Shown: positions 40,996-51,725 of the stretch, piece by piece
Layout of the letters: every line of letters begins with the position of its first letter
How positions within the stretch are numbered: the first letter of the stretch is position 1
Assembly (NCBI GenBank): GCA_033807775.1
Contig: CM066313.1
Span: 87,111,484 to 87,175,483 of the forward strand
Length of the DNA: 64,000 nt
Direction of reading: 5' to 3'
Source: Saussurea involucrata
Lineage: Eukaryota > Streptophyta > Magnoliopsida > Asterales > Asteraceae
Program-made: the position numbers and the translations under genes
Notes under the pieces: model-generated
Databases searched by the model: none
The model's input: the letters and a program-made list of their open reading frames with translations, nothing else
What the model was told of the DNA's origin: nothing

Positions 40996-42906
40996 TTAAA
41001 ACCATAAACGCATACCACCGGGATTATCATTACTAAACATTCCTTTTGGAATCCATTTATTTACCATTTTAATTTTGCGATTATATTTATCATACACATA
41101 AAAACAAGCATTTACATTCGCATTATTATTAGGTTTAGAATATTTATCATGGTACATGCGAGCATACGGTTTTCTCGTATTATAATTTACATTATTTATT
41201 TTACGCACATACGGAGGTTTTTGCACATATTGATTTCTTGTATTTACTTTAGGTGATTCATAAAATCTTTTGATGGGTATACATGAACATTTATCAACAC
41301 AAGTATTGGAACCAATGCCTTTTCTACAATTTATACGGTTAGGCATATTTAGCATGTTAAAAACTTTCTCATTACTACTTTCAAAGGCTTTAGCTAGCAT
41401 GTTATCTTTTTCATATGAAGCACATTTAGCCTTTAAACAAGTAATCTCATTATCAAGAATATCACATTTTGTACAAATAATATTTTCATGTGATTTTTTA
41501 TTTAAGCATGCAATTTCTTTATTTAAAACATCACAAGATTTACAAAAATCTTTTTCTCCTAATTTAGTTTCTAATTTAGCAATTATATCCATATCATTTT
41601 CAGATTTTTGTTTAACATTTTTTATTTCCTTTTTACATGTATTTACAGTTTCTTTTAACATAGCATTCTCATCTTGGTAACGATTTGCAAGAGCGGCCAT
41701 TTTATGAAAAGATTCATATAATTCTTCAAGATTATTTTCATTATCACTTTCATAATCACTATCGTAATCCGAGTAAGAAGATATTACCTCGTCGTCGCTT
41801 TCGGCCATAAGACAAATGGCTTGATAGTCATCTTCTTCTTCACTCTCGCTCCACGCGCCTCCAATGAAGGCTTTCTCCTTCTTCTTTTGGAACTTGTTCT
41901 TTTTCGGACATTCATTTGCGTAGTGGTCTTTGTCACCACATGAGTAGCAAAAGCCTCTCTTTGGCTTAGCTTTATCGTCTTCACTCGAGTCGCCATTTTT
42001 CTTAACTTTTTCGTCTCGTTTATGGAACTTGCGACTTCGATTTTCACCACCACGACGGTAGTTACCGTTTCTTTGAAATCTGCCATTGTTAGAAAATTTA
42101 TTATTATTATTAAGAAATTTGGAAAAGTTTCTTACCAACATGGCGACTTCATCGAGAGTTTCGGATGGATCTTTCGAGGAGCTAGCTTTCTCCTTTTTCT
42201 TCTCAACTTTTGGTGTTGAGACATTGAGAGCGATTGATTTCTTTTTAACTTGCTCCCGATCTTTGTTTCTTTTAAGTGCAATTTCATGCACTTTAAGATT
42301 ACCGATCAAGTCATCTATCTTCATTATGGAAAGGTCACGGGAGTCTTCTAAAGATGTTATCTTTTGCATCCACTCCGAAGGAAGGGCTCGTAGGATTTTC
42401 CTTATATAGTCCTCGTTAGGATAAGTGCGATCCAAACCTTTCAAAGTAGTCACAATAAGGTTAAATCTTTTAAACATTGAGTCAATTGACTCATCTTGTT
42501 TCATTTCGAATAGTTCATAATCGTGAACTAAAATATTCACTTTACTAGATTTAACCTCCGTGTTTCCACGATGAGTATTATTTAAACTTTCCCATATTTG
42601 ATTTGCAGTTTTATATGTATATACTCTTTCAATTTCATCAGTTGTTAAAGCAGCATATAATATATTCTTAGCTTCAAAGTTTAAACAAAAATGAGCTTCA
42701 TCAGAAGTAGTCCAGTCATCTATAGGTTTATCAATATAGACATCATCTTTCACAATGGTGGGTTTAAAATTCCCTTTTTCTATAATATTCCAAATCTTTT
42801 GATTTTTGCCACGCACGTGACATTCAAATAGCTCGGCCCAAATGCCAAACTTTTCAGTATCTATCAAAGGAGGTTTTGAAAACACGATATTAGTTTGTTG
42901 AGCCAT
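40996..42906 (-). CDS. Copia gag protein (636 aa)
   Basis: Start MAQQTNIVFSKPPL at 42906, 46 bp from the PBS. Residues about 15-230 are a UBN2-type gag domain (FGIWAELFECHV, ANQIWESLNNTHRGN, DESIDSMFKRFN). One CCHC knuckle, CYSCGDKDHYANEC, lies near residue 319. After it come an acidic tract and coiled regions with CxxC pairs (CKSCD, CTKCD). At the C-terminus CFYVYDKYNRKIKM looks like a decayed second knuckle. It forms the particle shell and binds element RNA. Frame is clean. Confidence 0.93.
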   Translation of the reverse strand: MAQQTNIVFSKPPLIDTEKFGIWAELFECHVRGKNQKIWNIIEKGNFKPTIVKDDVYIDKPIDDWTTSDEAHFCLNFEAKNILYAALTTDEIERVYTYKTANQIWESLNNTHRGNTEVKSSKVNILVHDYELFEMKQDESIDSMFKRFNLIVTTLKGLDRTYPNEDYIRKILRALPSEWMQKITSLEDSRDLSIMKIDDLIGNLKVHEIALKRNKDREQVKKKSIALNVSTPKVEKKKEKASSSKDPSETLDEVAMLVRNFSKFLNNNNKFSNNGRFQRNGNYRRGGENRSRKFHKRDEKVKKNGDSSEDDKAKPKRGFCYSCGDKDHYANECPKKNKFQKKKEKAFIGGAWSESEEEDDYQAICLMAESDDEVISSYSDYDSDYESDNENNLEELYESFHKMAALANRYQDENAMLKETVNTCKKEIKNVKQKSENDMDIIAKLETKLGEKDFCKSCDVLNKEIACLNKKSHENIICTKCDILDNEITCLKAKCASYEKDNMLAKAFESSNEKVFNMLNMPNRINCRKGIGSNTCVDKCSCIPIKRFYESPKVNTRNQYVQKPPYVRKINNVNYNTRKPYARMYHDKYSKPNNNANVNACFYVYDKYNRKIKMVNKWIPKGMFSNDNPGGMRLWF

Positions 42907-42951
42907 TTATAAGAATAAGAGAAATTTATGCAGAATATTTTTGAAAGACCT

Positions 42952-42963
42952 GCTCTGATACCA
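42952..42963 (-). promoter_or_regulatory. Primer binding site of young Copia
   Basis: TGGTATCAGAGC on minus, two bases from the 5' LTR. Confidence 0.93.
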
Positions 42964-42965
42964 AA

Positions 42966-44320
42966 TGTTGGACAACCTAGGGGGGGGTAAGGTTGTATTT
43001 AAAATCTTTTTCTTTCAAAAATTCTTTTATAAATAAATACAGAATAAATAAAGCAGAGTATAAATAAATAAGTATACAGCAATTATATAAACAGATATAA
43101 TTTAAATGCACAGCGGAAATGTAAATAGATAAGGGAAAGAGAATACTTGACAACGATATTTTTAAAGTGGTTCACCAAACACAAAGTTGGCTAGTCCACC
43201 TCGAGAAAATAACCCTTCTCGGAGATCCAATACGAAACGTGTTCTTTACGGTAGAAACACAAACCTTAATACAACAAACGCGAAACACTCTTCTTTGAGA
43301 GATTAATGTGGATCACTCACTCTATTCAAACACTTACAAGAGGGTATAATTTTAATATGAATAATCACTCTTGAATAAGGTTTATCACTTGGATATTTTT
43401 AGAGAGTTTGATCACTTGAGTTGTGTTGCTGATTCAACTAATCGAGAGATTTTAATCTGCTATCAACTCAAGATTTCTTACTCAAAAATTAATTTTATCA
43501 GTTTAAGTGATTTAGTGTGAGTAAGAAGGCAGCAGAATAATAATCAAATGCTGAGGGAGAATTTATTGCTGAAGTTGGTGTAGACTTGAATGCTGGAGGT
43601 TGCATGTATTTATACTGGATGATCAACAGGGCAGAAGCTTTCGCGGTATACCGGCAGCCCATCGCGGTATACCTGCGTCAGAAAAAGTACACTGCAAGGA
43701 GAAGGTCAACCCTGCAAAAAACCAACGGTACTTGTACCCGCGGTATACCGCGTTGCACACGGCGGTATACCGCCTGAAAAAAGTTCTGACAAAAGAAGCT
43801 TCGTATGCAGAAGAGGTGATGGGTGAATAGTGACGCGGTATACCGCGTGGACCTTGGCGGTATACCGCCTGAAATTTTGTCCAATGAGAGCAAGGCAACG
43901 CAGGGTTACATTCGGCTGAGATATGAAACAATAAATGGTGAACAGTAAAAAGCATGAAGTGATTTTAAATAAAAAACATATGTATATATATATCTGCGAT
44001 TTATATATATATTTAATAAAAACATATATATATTATATATATATTTGATTCAAATATATTTATATAGATACGAAATATCCAAGTGATAAAATATTTTAGG
44101 GTGTTTATCATTTTAAAATAAAATGACGAAACTCTTCAGACTTGGATTCTTCAGATAAAAAATTTATCGGGATCATTTAAATATCTGCACACTCAGATAA
44201 AATATTAGATAACAAATAATGCGGTGTGTTTTGTAATCATCAAAATAAATATGGAGATGTGATTTTATGTGTACCAAAAATATATCACAATATTTAAAGC
44301 TGGGTACACTTGCACCAACA
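42966..44320 (-). repeat. 5' LTR of young Copia (1355 bp)
   Basis: Identical by eye to the 3' LTR apart from two fewer G in the homopolymer (42980-42987). It carries the same six GCGGTATACC motifs (about 43643-43869). Confidence 0.95.
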
Positions 44321-44409
44321 TGTTATTTGTTATTGGCATGTATTTTTGTTCATACAACAATTTATGTTTGAGAAAGCTACATATTTGGTGTATGTGGTTT
44401 ATATGTATA

Positions 44410-44438
44410 CTAGCAGTGTACCCGTGCAATGCGGCGGG
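44410..44438 (-). mobile_element. Helitron 3' terminus interrupting copy B
   Basis: Minus strand: CCCGCCGCATTGCACGGG, TACACTG, CTAG, then T. Copy A continues here (TATATGTATATAAACAACC), so copy B is cut by this element. Its 5' end was not found. Confidence 0.6.
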
Positions 44439-45002
44439 GTGTGAAATTTTAATGCAGATTACAATTTTGAAAAAGTTGTATAATTATTTCTCGTTAAACA
44501 ATTAGCCAAGTTTGTAACTTCCGGTTCACCCATGGCAAACAACAATCTAAATAAAAAAAAGATTATATAAACCAATAGAGGAAAGACATTATCAACCAAG
44601 AAGTCAACAACTAAATATATCAAATAAACAAACCCAAATGGGCTTTTATGCCTTCGTGAGTCAAATATAGCAACACTTGTTTATTAAGTCAATGCCATAG
44701 TTGAAAATCATACTTAAATGCCCATAAAATACACAAATTCATATATAGCTCACATGATTTCTGAAAGAGAATGGGGGAGCAAGAGTGTAAATGGACTGCA
44801 GAAATATCTCTAGTTGAATATCCGCACAATGCGGCGGGATGTAAAACGTTCATTTACTTAATTTGGAAATATCAAAATTTTCAAGATGTCATAAAACTTA
44901 TTTGTTTGGGGGAAACGGGGACGGAACCCCGTAAAAACTTTGTTAAAAAAAAACTACGAGGGGCATACCTATGGCCCAATCCTTGATAATATCCATCCAA
45001 GC
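44439..45002. other. Non-coding sequence with a second Helitron-like end
   Basis: AT-rich DNA. 44810-44838 has CTAG followed by a CCGC..GCGG hairpin, again a minus-strand Helitron 3' end. The hAT target duplication ATCCAAGC starts at 44995. Confidence 0.45.
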
Positions 45003-45742
45003 TAGAGATGGCCAAATGGGCCCGGTCCCAAAAAAGCCCGGTGGGGGCCCGAAGCCCAGCCCGCCCAAAGCCCGGCCCCGACCCGGCCCGCTTCAAGCCC
45101 GGTCCTAGCCCGCCAGGCCCTACCAGGCCTTGATTTCACGTTTTTTCTCGGCCCGGTTTAGGCCCGGCCCGGTTCATTCAAAAAATCTAGCCGTTATATG
45201 ACCGTTTTATAGCCGTTTTGTGTGTTTTTTTTGCCTCTAAAACACTATAAATAGGTAGTGGATGTATGAGGTTTGATACCAAGTTACAAAAGCGCAAAAA
45301 ACGCAATTCTCGATTTCTCGCTTTCTCGTGTTCATTTCATGCAACTTCTCGTTTTTTCAATTTTTCCATCCTTCAATCAAAATGTCCGACGGTAGTTCAA
45401 ACTATTTAAATGTATTTTTCTTTATAATTTATATAAAATTAATAGAACGTATTTTTCTTTATATATGAAATTCTAATAGAACGTATTTTTAAGTACGTTT
45501 GAGTGACCCAATTAATTATTTTATAGTGGATACGAATAATATTTATTAAAATGGAATATATATATATTTTTTACAAAGCCCGATTTAGGCCCGGTTTTGA
45601 GCCCGGTCCCGACCCGGTCTTAGAAAAGCCTTAACGGGCCTAGCCCTCAACTCTAAAGCCCGGGCTTGTGAATAGTGTTTAGACCCGGTCCCTATGAAAG
45701 CCCGGTCCAGGCTAGCCCGGCCCGCTCATTTGGACACCTCTA
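45003..45742 (+). mobile_element. Non-autonomous hAT element (740 bp)
   Basis: 8-bp duplication ATCCAAGC at 44995-45002 and 45743-45750. Inverted ends TAGAGATGGCCAAATGGGC and (complement) TAGAGGTGTCCAAATGAGC. GGCCCGG-rich subterminal repeats lie on both sides. A short leader and ATGTCCGACGGTAG near 45382 look like the start of a lost transposase gene; coding stops within about ten codons. A deletion derivative. Confidence 0.9.
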
Positions 45743-45750
45743 ATCCAAGC

Positions 45751-47340
45751 ACCATACATTCTCTCATTACCATCTTCCATAATATCATTACAGCCCAAAT
45801 TCTCAAGGTCTACATACCTATCATTCCAATACTCCCATTTAATTCCCCTTTCTACATTCAAGATACTCAACATTACAAATTCCTTACACCAAATCTCACG
45901 GCCATTTATAAAAATATCCCAAAAGAAGAAGAAAGCCCAATAACTTTTATAAAGGCCCTACAATATATTTCCAAGCTCCATACCAAATTCCTCATCATCC
46001 CTATTAGAAAGCTTCAATTCCCCATTACAGGAGCCATAGCTACTGTTACCCAGCAGACCAACATATTCTTCATTTCTTTCATAATCATCCCCAAGCCTAA
46101 AAAAGAATCTCATGACAACATCATCATATATCCAGGAATAATTATGACATCCTCTATGAATCCAATTTTTCCAAATTTGCACCATTTGTCTTCTCACCCA
46201 CTTCTGATTGCCAATAACTTTAATCCAACATCTGCAAAAGGTAAAAATAATGGCAGAATGCCAAATTGCAGGACCAAGAAAGAGAGTAGAAACAAATTGT
46301 TGAAAATCCAATATAGATTTCAACAGGTTTAGAAATAAAGGTATAGGAACAAAATAGAGGAAACAATCATCAATTCTTCTCCAAGTCAAAACCCACCACA
46401 ATAAGCTACAACAATTGTAATCCCAGTGGCTTAATCCATACAACTCAATTTCAATAATCCTCAAACCCTCCTTATAGCTTCCAAACATATATGGATTAAC
46501 AAGATTTTTAATCAGACCACTTAGAGGAGATAAGGAGCTACTGTTGGTAAAAAAACCAACCAGTAAAAAAACCACCATAAAACTCGTGGCCTTAAACACC
46601 ACAGGTGAGAGTCCCACACTAACACAAAAAACTCCAATAAGAAATATGTGTAAATCAGATCAGTGATCAACAACCCACACACTTTCTTATCAAAATAATT
46701 AGGAGCAAGAATGTACATAAGAGCAGGATCAGTGATCAACCACCCCCATGACATCCCAAATAAAGACCAAAGGAGGGGGTAGAAACAAAACACACACATT
46801 CTAAAAAAATCCAGGAACATCTCACCCAATCCAAAAGAAAGATCAAACAATATATCTGATACCAGAGAGAACCAGAGTAACCAACAGAACATAACCTGGT
46901 TCAAGGGCCATAAAATTCCCATAATCCAAGGAAATTCAATCACCAACCAATATACCTTCATAGCAAGCTTGAAAACCCATATATACCAAAGGATCCTGGT
47001 AGCAAGGTTTGGGGCAAAAAACCAAATTAACAATCCCCACAACCAGACACGATACTCAACATTATTCCTAAACCCAAGAAACGAAATCCGGACCGTGTTA
47101 GAACCAAAAAAATGCTCTAAAACATGAATGGATTACAAGAATATCTAATCCTAACCTCCTTCCCCTATACACGCACATCAAACCAAGTCTAGCATTAATA
47201 CACTTCTTCATATATTAAAAACCCCATACAGCCATCCAAACCTCCCAATAAGCCTCCTTATTACTCCAAAACAAAATCAAAAAAATTACCTCCTCTACCC
47301 TGCTCCCCCTCATGCCTCCAGCCCAACGCCCAGACCCCAT
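45751..47340 (-). other. Strand-skewed region with Trp/Leu-rich open frames, unidentified
   Basis: The plus strand is A/C-rich and G-poor. Two open frames lie on minus, 45958-46617 (219 codons) and 46521-47042 (173 codons), rich in Trp, Phe and Leu, with no domain I recognise. The composition skew alone can keep such frames open, so I do not call them genes. Could be the interior of a Helitron whose 3' end is at 44810. Confidence 0.35.
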
Positions 47341-47376
47341 AACCCAAGAAGAAGCATCCAAATTAAATCAAATTCA

Positions 47377-47500
47377 TTACAGGAACTTCATATGAACAAA
47401 AGTAAAATGTCAAATTCATTGCATGAACTTCTTATGAACAAAAGTAAAATGTTGAATTCATTACAGGAACTTCTTATGAACAAAAGTAAAATGTCTAATT
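47377..47500. repeat. 42-bp tandem repeat, three units
   Basis: Units contain AATTCATTACAGGAACTTCT then TATGAACAAAAGTAAAATGT, with small differences, plus a partial fourth. Confidence 0.85.
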
Positions 47501-47537
47501 CATTATACATCAAATCTTGGATTTTAGACCAACTTTT

Positions 47538-47947
47538 TCAATAAGTTTCCCTGCAGCCGATTTCAGAAACATGATTTACAAACGTTACCGCCTCAATCTT
47601 TGATAAGATGCAACCTACACTGTTTACGATCCAGTACTGGATCACTGTGTTTTCTGGAAAATGATAACGAAATAATGGGAATAAATCTTTACTTGCTTTG
47701 CGATAGTGCATGTTGGCCAAAATTATTTAATCCAAACAAATCTAAAACACCTATATGAACATACCGTGAAGGGGATATCTTCAATTAAAAGAAAACTGAC
47801 AAAGACGCCTAGATTCCTTGGTTGAAATTCAGCTTCGATATCTACGATCATGTCTCGAGCTTGGTGCTTATGATTCAACAAACATTGAAATGCCAAAGAA
47901 CATCCTACCATGGAATGAAATCTATATTTAGCCAGAAAAAGGTGCAA
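47538..47947 (-). other. Candidate exons of an unrecognised gene
   Basis: Minus strand: a frame covering about 47917-47765 (YRFHSMVGCSLAFQCLLNHK, then DIEAEFQPRNLGVFVSFLLI) ends in CACG|GTATGT at 47764. A second open stretch lies at 47720-47538. The residues look like real protein rather than noise, but I cannot name the family. 47948-48770 beyond it shows only AT-rich DNA. Confidence 0.35.
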
Positions 47948-48770
47948 CAGTTCGAAAGCCGTTTGAAATGGTAAAGCAAATCTATAAACATAAGCAAATC
48001 ATAAACAAACTGAATCATTTGAAATGGTAAAGCAAATCTACATTCCTCGTTTGAAAGAAGCAACCACATTTACCTGGAGCAGACAAATCTATAAGACCCG
48101 GTTCTTCAAGTTAATGAACCGATTACCTAAGATTTAATGAAGCGATTACCTGCTTCAACACAAAGATTTAAACCTATCTTCAATATTTTCCCCTAACAAA
48201 TTAAAAAAATTGATGGAAAGAGAAATAGAAGTCGAGAGAAATGCGAACACGAAAACCACAGTGTAAGAAAAATCTGAACACCAACAACAAATGTTACCTT
48301 TATGGAACACCAACAACCGTCCAGCTGTGATGGAGGAGACGAAGGGCTCGAAGTGTCTTCTTTGAACATAGCAAAATCAAAGAACAGAAATCAAAATCGA
48401 TTAAAGAACACATAAATCAAATTCGATTATTTAACAGAAATCAAAATCAAAGAAACCTTAAAAATAAATGAATGGTATACCTGCAAAACACCAGAAGTGG
48501 AGTCCGAATATAGTTGTAATTTGAAATCCAGTTTCAGTGCTCCGTATCCAAAAAAGGCTTAGGTAACTCAAGTAATCGCCAAACCCAACAAACGTATGAT
48601 TATTCCAAAAAAGGCTTAGGTAACTATGTCAGTTAATCGATCTGTCAAAGATTTATACAATTGCATGACAATTAAAAAGGTATGATTATTACAAAAAAGA
48701 GCAAGTAAATCAAAATACCTTTGCGTACCATTTATTTATGAGAGATATTGAATCCGCATTATTCAATTTT

Positions 48771-48823
48771 CTCCCACATCGGAAGCTGGATATAAATGTG
48801 AAGTGTAGCAGATGAATAAATAA
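48771..48823 (+). promoter_or_regulatory. snRNA promoter (USE and TATA) of U5 copy c
   Basis: USE CTCCCACATCG at 48771-48781 and TATA-like ATAAATAA at 48816-48823, with 34 bp between them, the Pol II-type spacing of plant snRNA genes (U6-type spacing is about 10 bp shorter). The first USE base is C instead of the usual purine. Confidence 0.8.
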
Positions 48824-48843
48824 GGCCCTCAGTCTGCAGCAAA

Positions 48844-48975
48844 AACCAAGCAGCCATGCAATGAACACAAAGCGAACTATTCTTTCGCCTTTTACTAAAG
48901 AATACCGTGTGTTCGTTGTATAAAGTGGCATACGCCTATTTTTGGAGAGGTGTTCATTTATTTGAATGCCTCCTA
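48844..48975 (+). ncRNA. U5: U5 snRNA copy c (apparently intact)
   Basis: U5 is the snRNA whose loop I holds exon ends in the spliceosome. This copy has 5' AACCAAGCAGCCATGCAATG, stem and loop I TTCTTTCGCCTTTTACTAAAGAATA (48880-48904), Sm site CTATTTTTGGAG (48937-48948) and the 3' hairpin GGTGTTCATTTA...GAATGCCTCC. Length about 132, near the usual plant U5. The start was set from the conserved 5' sequence and distance to TATA (about 21-28 bp). It is the only plus-strand U5; U1 copy b lies 1 kb downstream. Confidence 0.92.
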
Positions 48976-49114
48976 CAATTTGTAGTTTAAATAATAAATC
49001 AGGTAGTTGAATAGCATAAAAATTTCTAGTGAGGGTGTTGCTGACTATTCTAATGCTAACCTGGTAATGTTTTATTGACAATATTTGATATTCTAACTTT
49101 TCTGTTAAGATGAT

Positions 49115-49600
49115 TTAGGGACTGTTTACTTTCCGGGTAAGATTTTAGTCCACTAAAATGACATCGTATGCTACAATTTAGTCGGTAAGCGCTAACGTGG
49201 TAAGAGTCGTCGCACTCACTTACCGGGTAAGACTCTTGGTCTTTGCCTCCGCTCTTACCGGGTAAGATTCTTGGTCCTTGTCATATTCATCCGGTAATCT
49301 AATATGACTTGGTAAACATTTTGTAAACGGCCCCTTAGTCTATTTGACATTATCACTTACTTTATAGGATAAGAATTATAGTCCATCGAAATTGATGTCA
49401 TATGCAACAATAACAATTTGATTGATAAATGGTAACCATGTAAGAGTAGTCACTTTACTCGCTTACCAGGTAAGACTCTGTCCTTTCCACCGCTCTTACC
49501 GGATAAGATTATCAGTCTGTGTCACGTTCATCTGTTAAGGTGAGTGGTGGTGACCCAATAAGCACTCACCGGGTAAACATTAGGTAAATGTCTCCTTATA
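49115..49600. mobile_element. hAT-like MITE remnant with TTACCGGGTAAG palindromes, partly duplicated
   Basis: Ends AGGGACTGTTTACTTTCC and (complement) AAGGGGCCGTTTACAAAATG bound 49115-49336. Inside are CTTACCGGGTAAGACTC palindromes. A diverged second half, 49370-49600, repeats the order. No clear TSD. Pieces recur at 51740-51930. Confidence 0.45.
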
Positions 49601-49973
49601 CATTATTTGAATAATTCAAACTTTACAAAAATATGAAAATGTTTGGCTTGTTAGAACACCAGTGTTAAGAAGCTCAATTTGCAAGGTTAAATGGTTGCAT
49701 TTTCTGTTTGAGACCGGGTCAAGTTTGAGAATTACTAAAGCTTGAGCTTGAATGCTCCAATCGTTACCATTCCTACCACCAAGCACCTCAAATCTCCAAC
49801 TCTTGAATAATGATAACTAATATGGAAGTTTTCTTTGTCTCCAACTCTAAGACGTGGTCACACTGGATGGATGCAGAACGAGTAAACCAGGCTCAATGAA
49901 GTCCTGGCATGAGAAAGCAGGTTGGTTATTGATGGCTAAATCTATTTAAGAAGATCGTTGAGCAACTTAGAAC

Positions 49974-50131
49974 ATACTTACCTGGACGGGATCAATGAGT
50001 GATCAAAAAGGCTCATGGTCTAGGCTGGTGACCTCCATTGCACATAGGAGGGGTGCCTTCCTAAGGTCGGCCCAAGTGGTCGAGCCTACGTCATAATTTG
50101 TGACAGTGGGGGCTTGCGTTCGCGCAGCCCC
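49974..50131 (+). ncRNA. U1: U1 snRNA copy b (promoter USE missing)
   Basis: ATACTTACCTGG at the 5' end pairs with 5' splice sites. The rest is well kept: GATCAAAAAGG in stem-loop I, ACCTCCATTGCA, GGTCGGCCCAAGTGGTCGA, Sm region AATTTGTGACAG and stem IV TTGCGTTCGCGC. TATA-like CTATTTAAG lies at 49942-49950, but no CCCACATCG occurs at the expected place (about 49895-49910); the shared upstream sequence stops at about 49930. Probably silent. Confidence 0.85.
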
Positions 50132-50289
50132 TTCCTAATTTAGAGTCTTAAAGGTTTTTCAAGTTTTATCTTATTTGGTTGTTTTTTGTAAATTGGTCTC
50201 TGGTTGCCTACTGAATATATACCACCTTCTTGAAAGTCTCTGGTGACCATGGCTAAACCATTGTCGTTTCTGGCTACCTTGGAATTGTC

Positions 50290-50691
50290 TCCGGTGACCA
50301 TGTACATAGAAGGGGGTTTTGTAACCACCCCACCCAATTAATCTTAACCTTACTACTTCTACTACTAACCCAATAGTACGAATGAGTCACGATATTATCC
50401 CACAACACTGCCTTCCTGGGCTTAGGGGTTCTAAACAGCGTTCCATTTCTGTGAGACCAAATACACCAGAGGGCCGTAAGGATGACCGCCTCTAGACAAG
50501 CTGACTCCACTTTCTTCAACCTCAACGAGCTCAACCAGTTCGTCCAATCTGAATTGGATTTGAGAGCCGGGATATCTAAACACCACCATCGGCCAATATT
50601 TCTTCCAAATATCACGGGCCATATGACAATCGAAAAACAGATGGTCCGTAGACTCGATATCCAAACACTTACCCGGATAAGTACTTACCAA
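50290..50691 (-). pseudogene. LINE reverse-transcriptase C-terminal fragment
   Basis: Two overlapping frames give zf-RVT-like residues (STDHLFFDCHMARDIWKKYW) and the downstream ALWCIWSHRNGTLF type tail. A frameshift separates them. Confidence 0.65.
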
Positions 50692-50699
50692 TTCAAATT

Positions 50700-51627
50700 A
50701 CCTACCGGAGTAATATGGCAAAAAAATAACGAAGATAACGAATTACCTACCGGATAAGTAGTCTTTGTTTTACTTCTATCCCCCAAAAAATAACGAAGAT
50801 AACGCAAATCTGTCATCTCAAACTCGGCCTTCATCGATTTCTTGAACTCCTCTATATGATTTGAACTATTTTCTGTAAAGATAAGGTCATCTACGTACAA
50901 GCAAACAAATAAGAATTCACCTTTGAGGCTCTTGATAAAAAAACGTGTGTTCATAGGGGCATTTTCTGTAGTCATGCTTCTCAAAGTTTGAGTCTATACG
51001 GCTATACGAAGCACAAGGTGCTTGTGTTAGCCTGTATAAGGCTTTCTTTAACCGACACACCTTGTATTCCTCATTCTTCTATACATACCCCGGGGGTTGG
51101 TCTACATAAACATCTTCACTAGGATACCCATTTAAAAACATGGATTTAACGTCTATCAGCCACCCATTTTGTGTTGCCAAAGAGTCCACACGTATAGTTT
51201 CTAAACGGATTACGGGGGCAAAAACTTCATTATAATCTACCCCATACTTCTGTTTATATCCCTTTACGACAAGACGAGCCTTATGTTTTTCGACATCGCC
51301 ATTATCTTTCAATTTGGTCTTGAACACCCATTTCACACCAATTTATTTGTGTCCACTTGGAAGTTCTACCAGATCCCATGTATCATTCCTAAGGATGGAT
51401 TCAACCTCTTGATCCATGGCTTCCCTCCATATTTTGCCTTTCGATGAAGTCTCAAAATCCTTAGGATCAACATATGCTAATAAAGCAAAATCAACTAGTT
51501 CATCATGATTAATCTTCTGAGTTATCTCATAGATTTCGTTAATTCCTCTAAACCCGCGTGGTGCACCAGACGAGAATGAAGAAACAGAACCAGTTGGTGA
51601 TGAAGGTTCCAAGGTGGTGGGCAACAA
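50700..51627 (-). pseudogene. Copia reverse-transcriptase fragment
   Basis: Pieces of RVT_2 in order: WREAMDQEVESILRNDTWDL, WVFKTKLKDNGDVEKHKARL, YNEVFAPVIRLETI, MFLNGYPSEDVYVDQPPGYV and CLYVDDLIFT. Frameshifts and deletions occur between them. It ends at GTGGGCAAC next to the truncated U1 copy c. The same junction occurs at 56640-56660. Confidence 0.85.
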
Positions 51628-51639
51628 GAGACCGATTTA

Positions 51640-51725
51640 GCGAACGCAGCCCCCACTGTCACAAATTATTACGTAGACTCGACCACTTGGACCGACCTTA
51701 GGCAAGCACCCCTTCTATGTGCAAT
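51640..51725 (-). ncRNA. U1: U1 snRNA copy c, 3' half only (pseudogene)
   Basis: Only the region from about the middle of U1 (ATTGCACATAGAAGGGG) to stem IV (GCTGCGTTCG) remains. The splice-site pairing end is missing and the last bases of stem IV are replaced by Copia-linked sequence. Confidence 0.8.

Larger units (their letters stand above)
36068..44320 (-). mobile_element. Complete Copia LTR retrotransposon (8.25 kb), young
   Basis: TSD TGTTA (36063-36067 and 44321-44325). LTRs 36068-37424 (3') and 42966-44320 (5') look identical except for the G run (10 against 8). PBS is at 42952-42963 and the purine tract (AAAAAGGGGGAGAT on minus) at about 37425-37438. Gag and pol ORFs are both open. 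Everything needed for movement appears present, so this is the best candidate in the window for a recently or currently active element. Confidence 0.95.
22865..44409. repeat. Segmental duplication, copy B (expanded by insertions)
   Basis: The original blocks are 22865-25053, 34681-34956, 35250-35302, 35898-36067 and 44326-44409. They align in order with copy A 12267-16145. Everything else in the interval is inserted DNA, each piece with recognisable ends. Confidence 0.8.
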
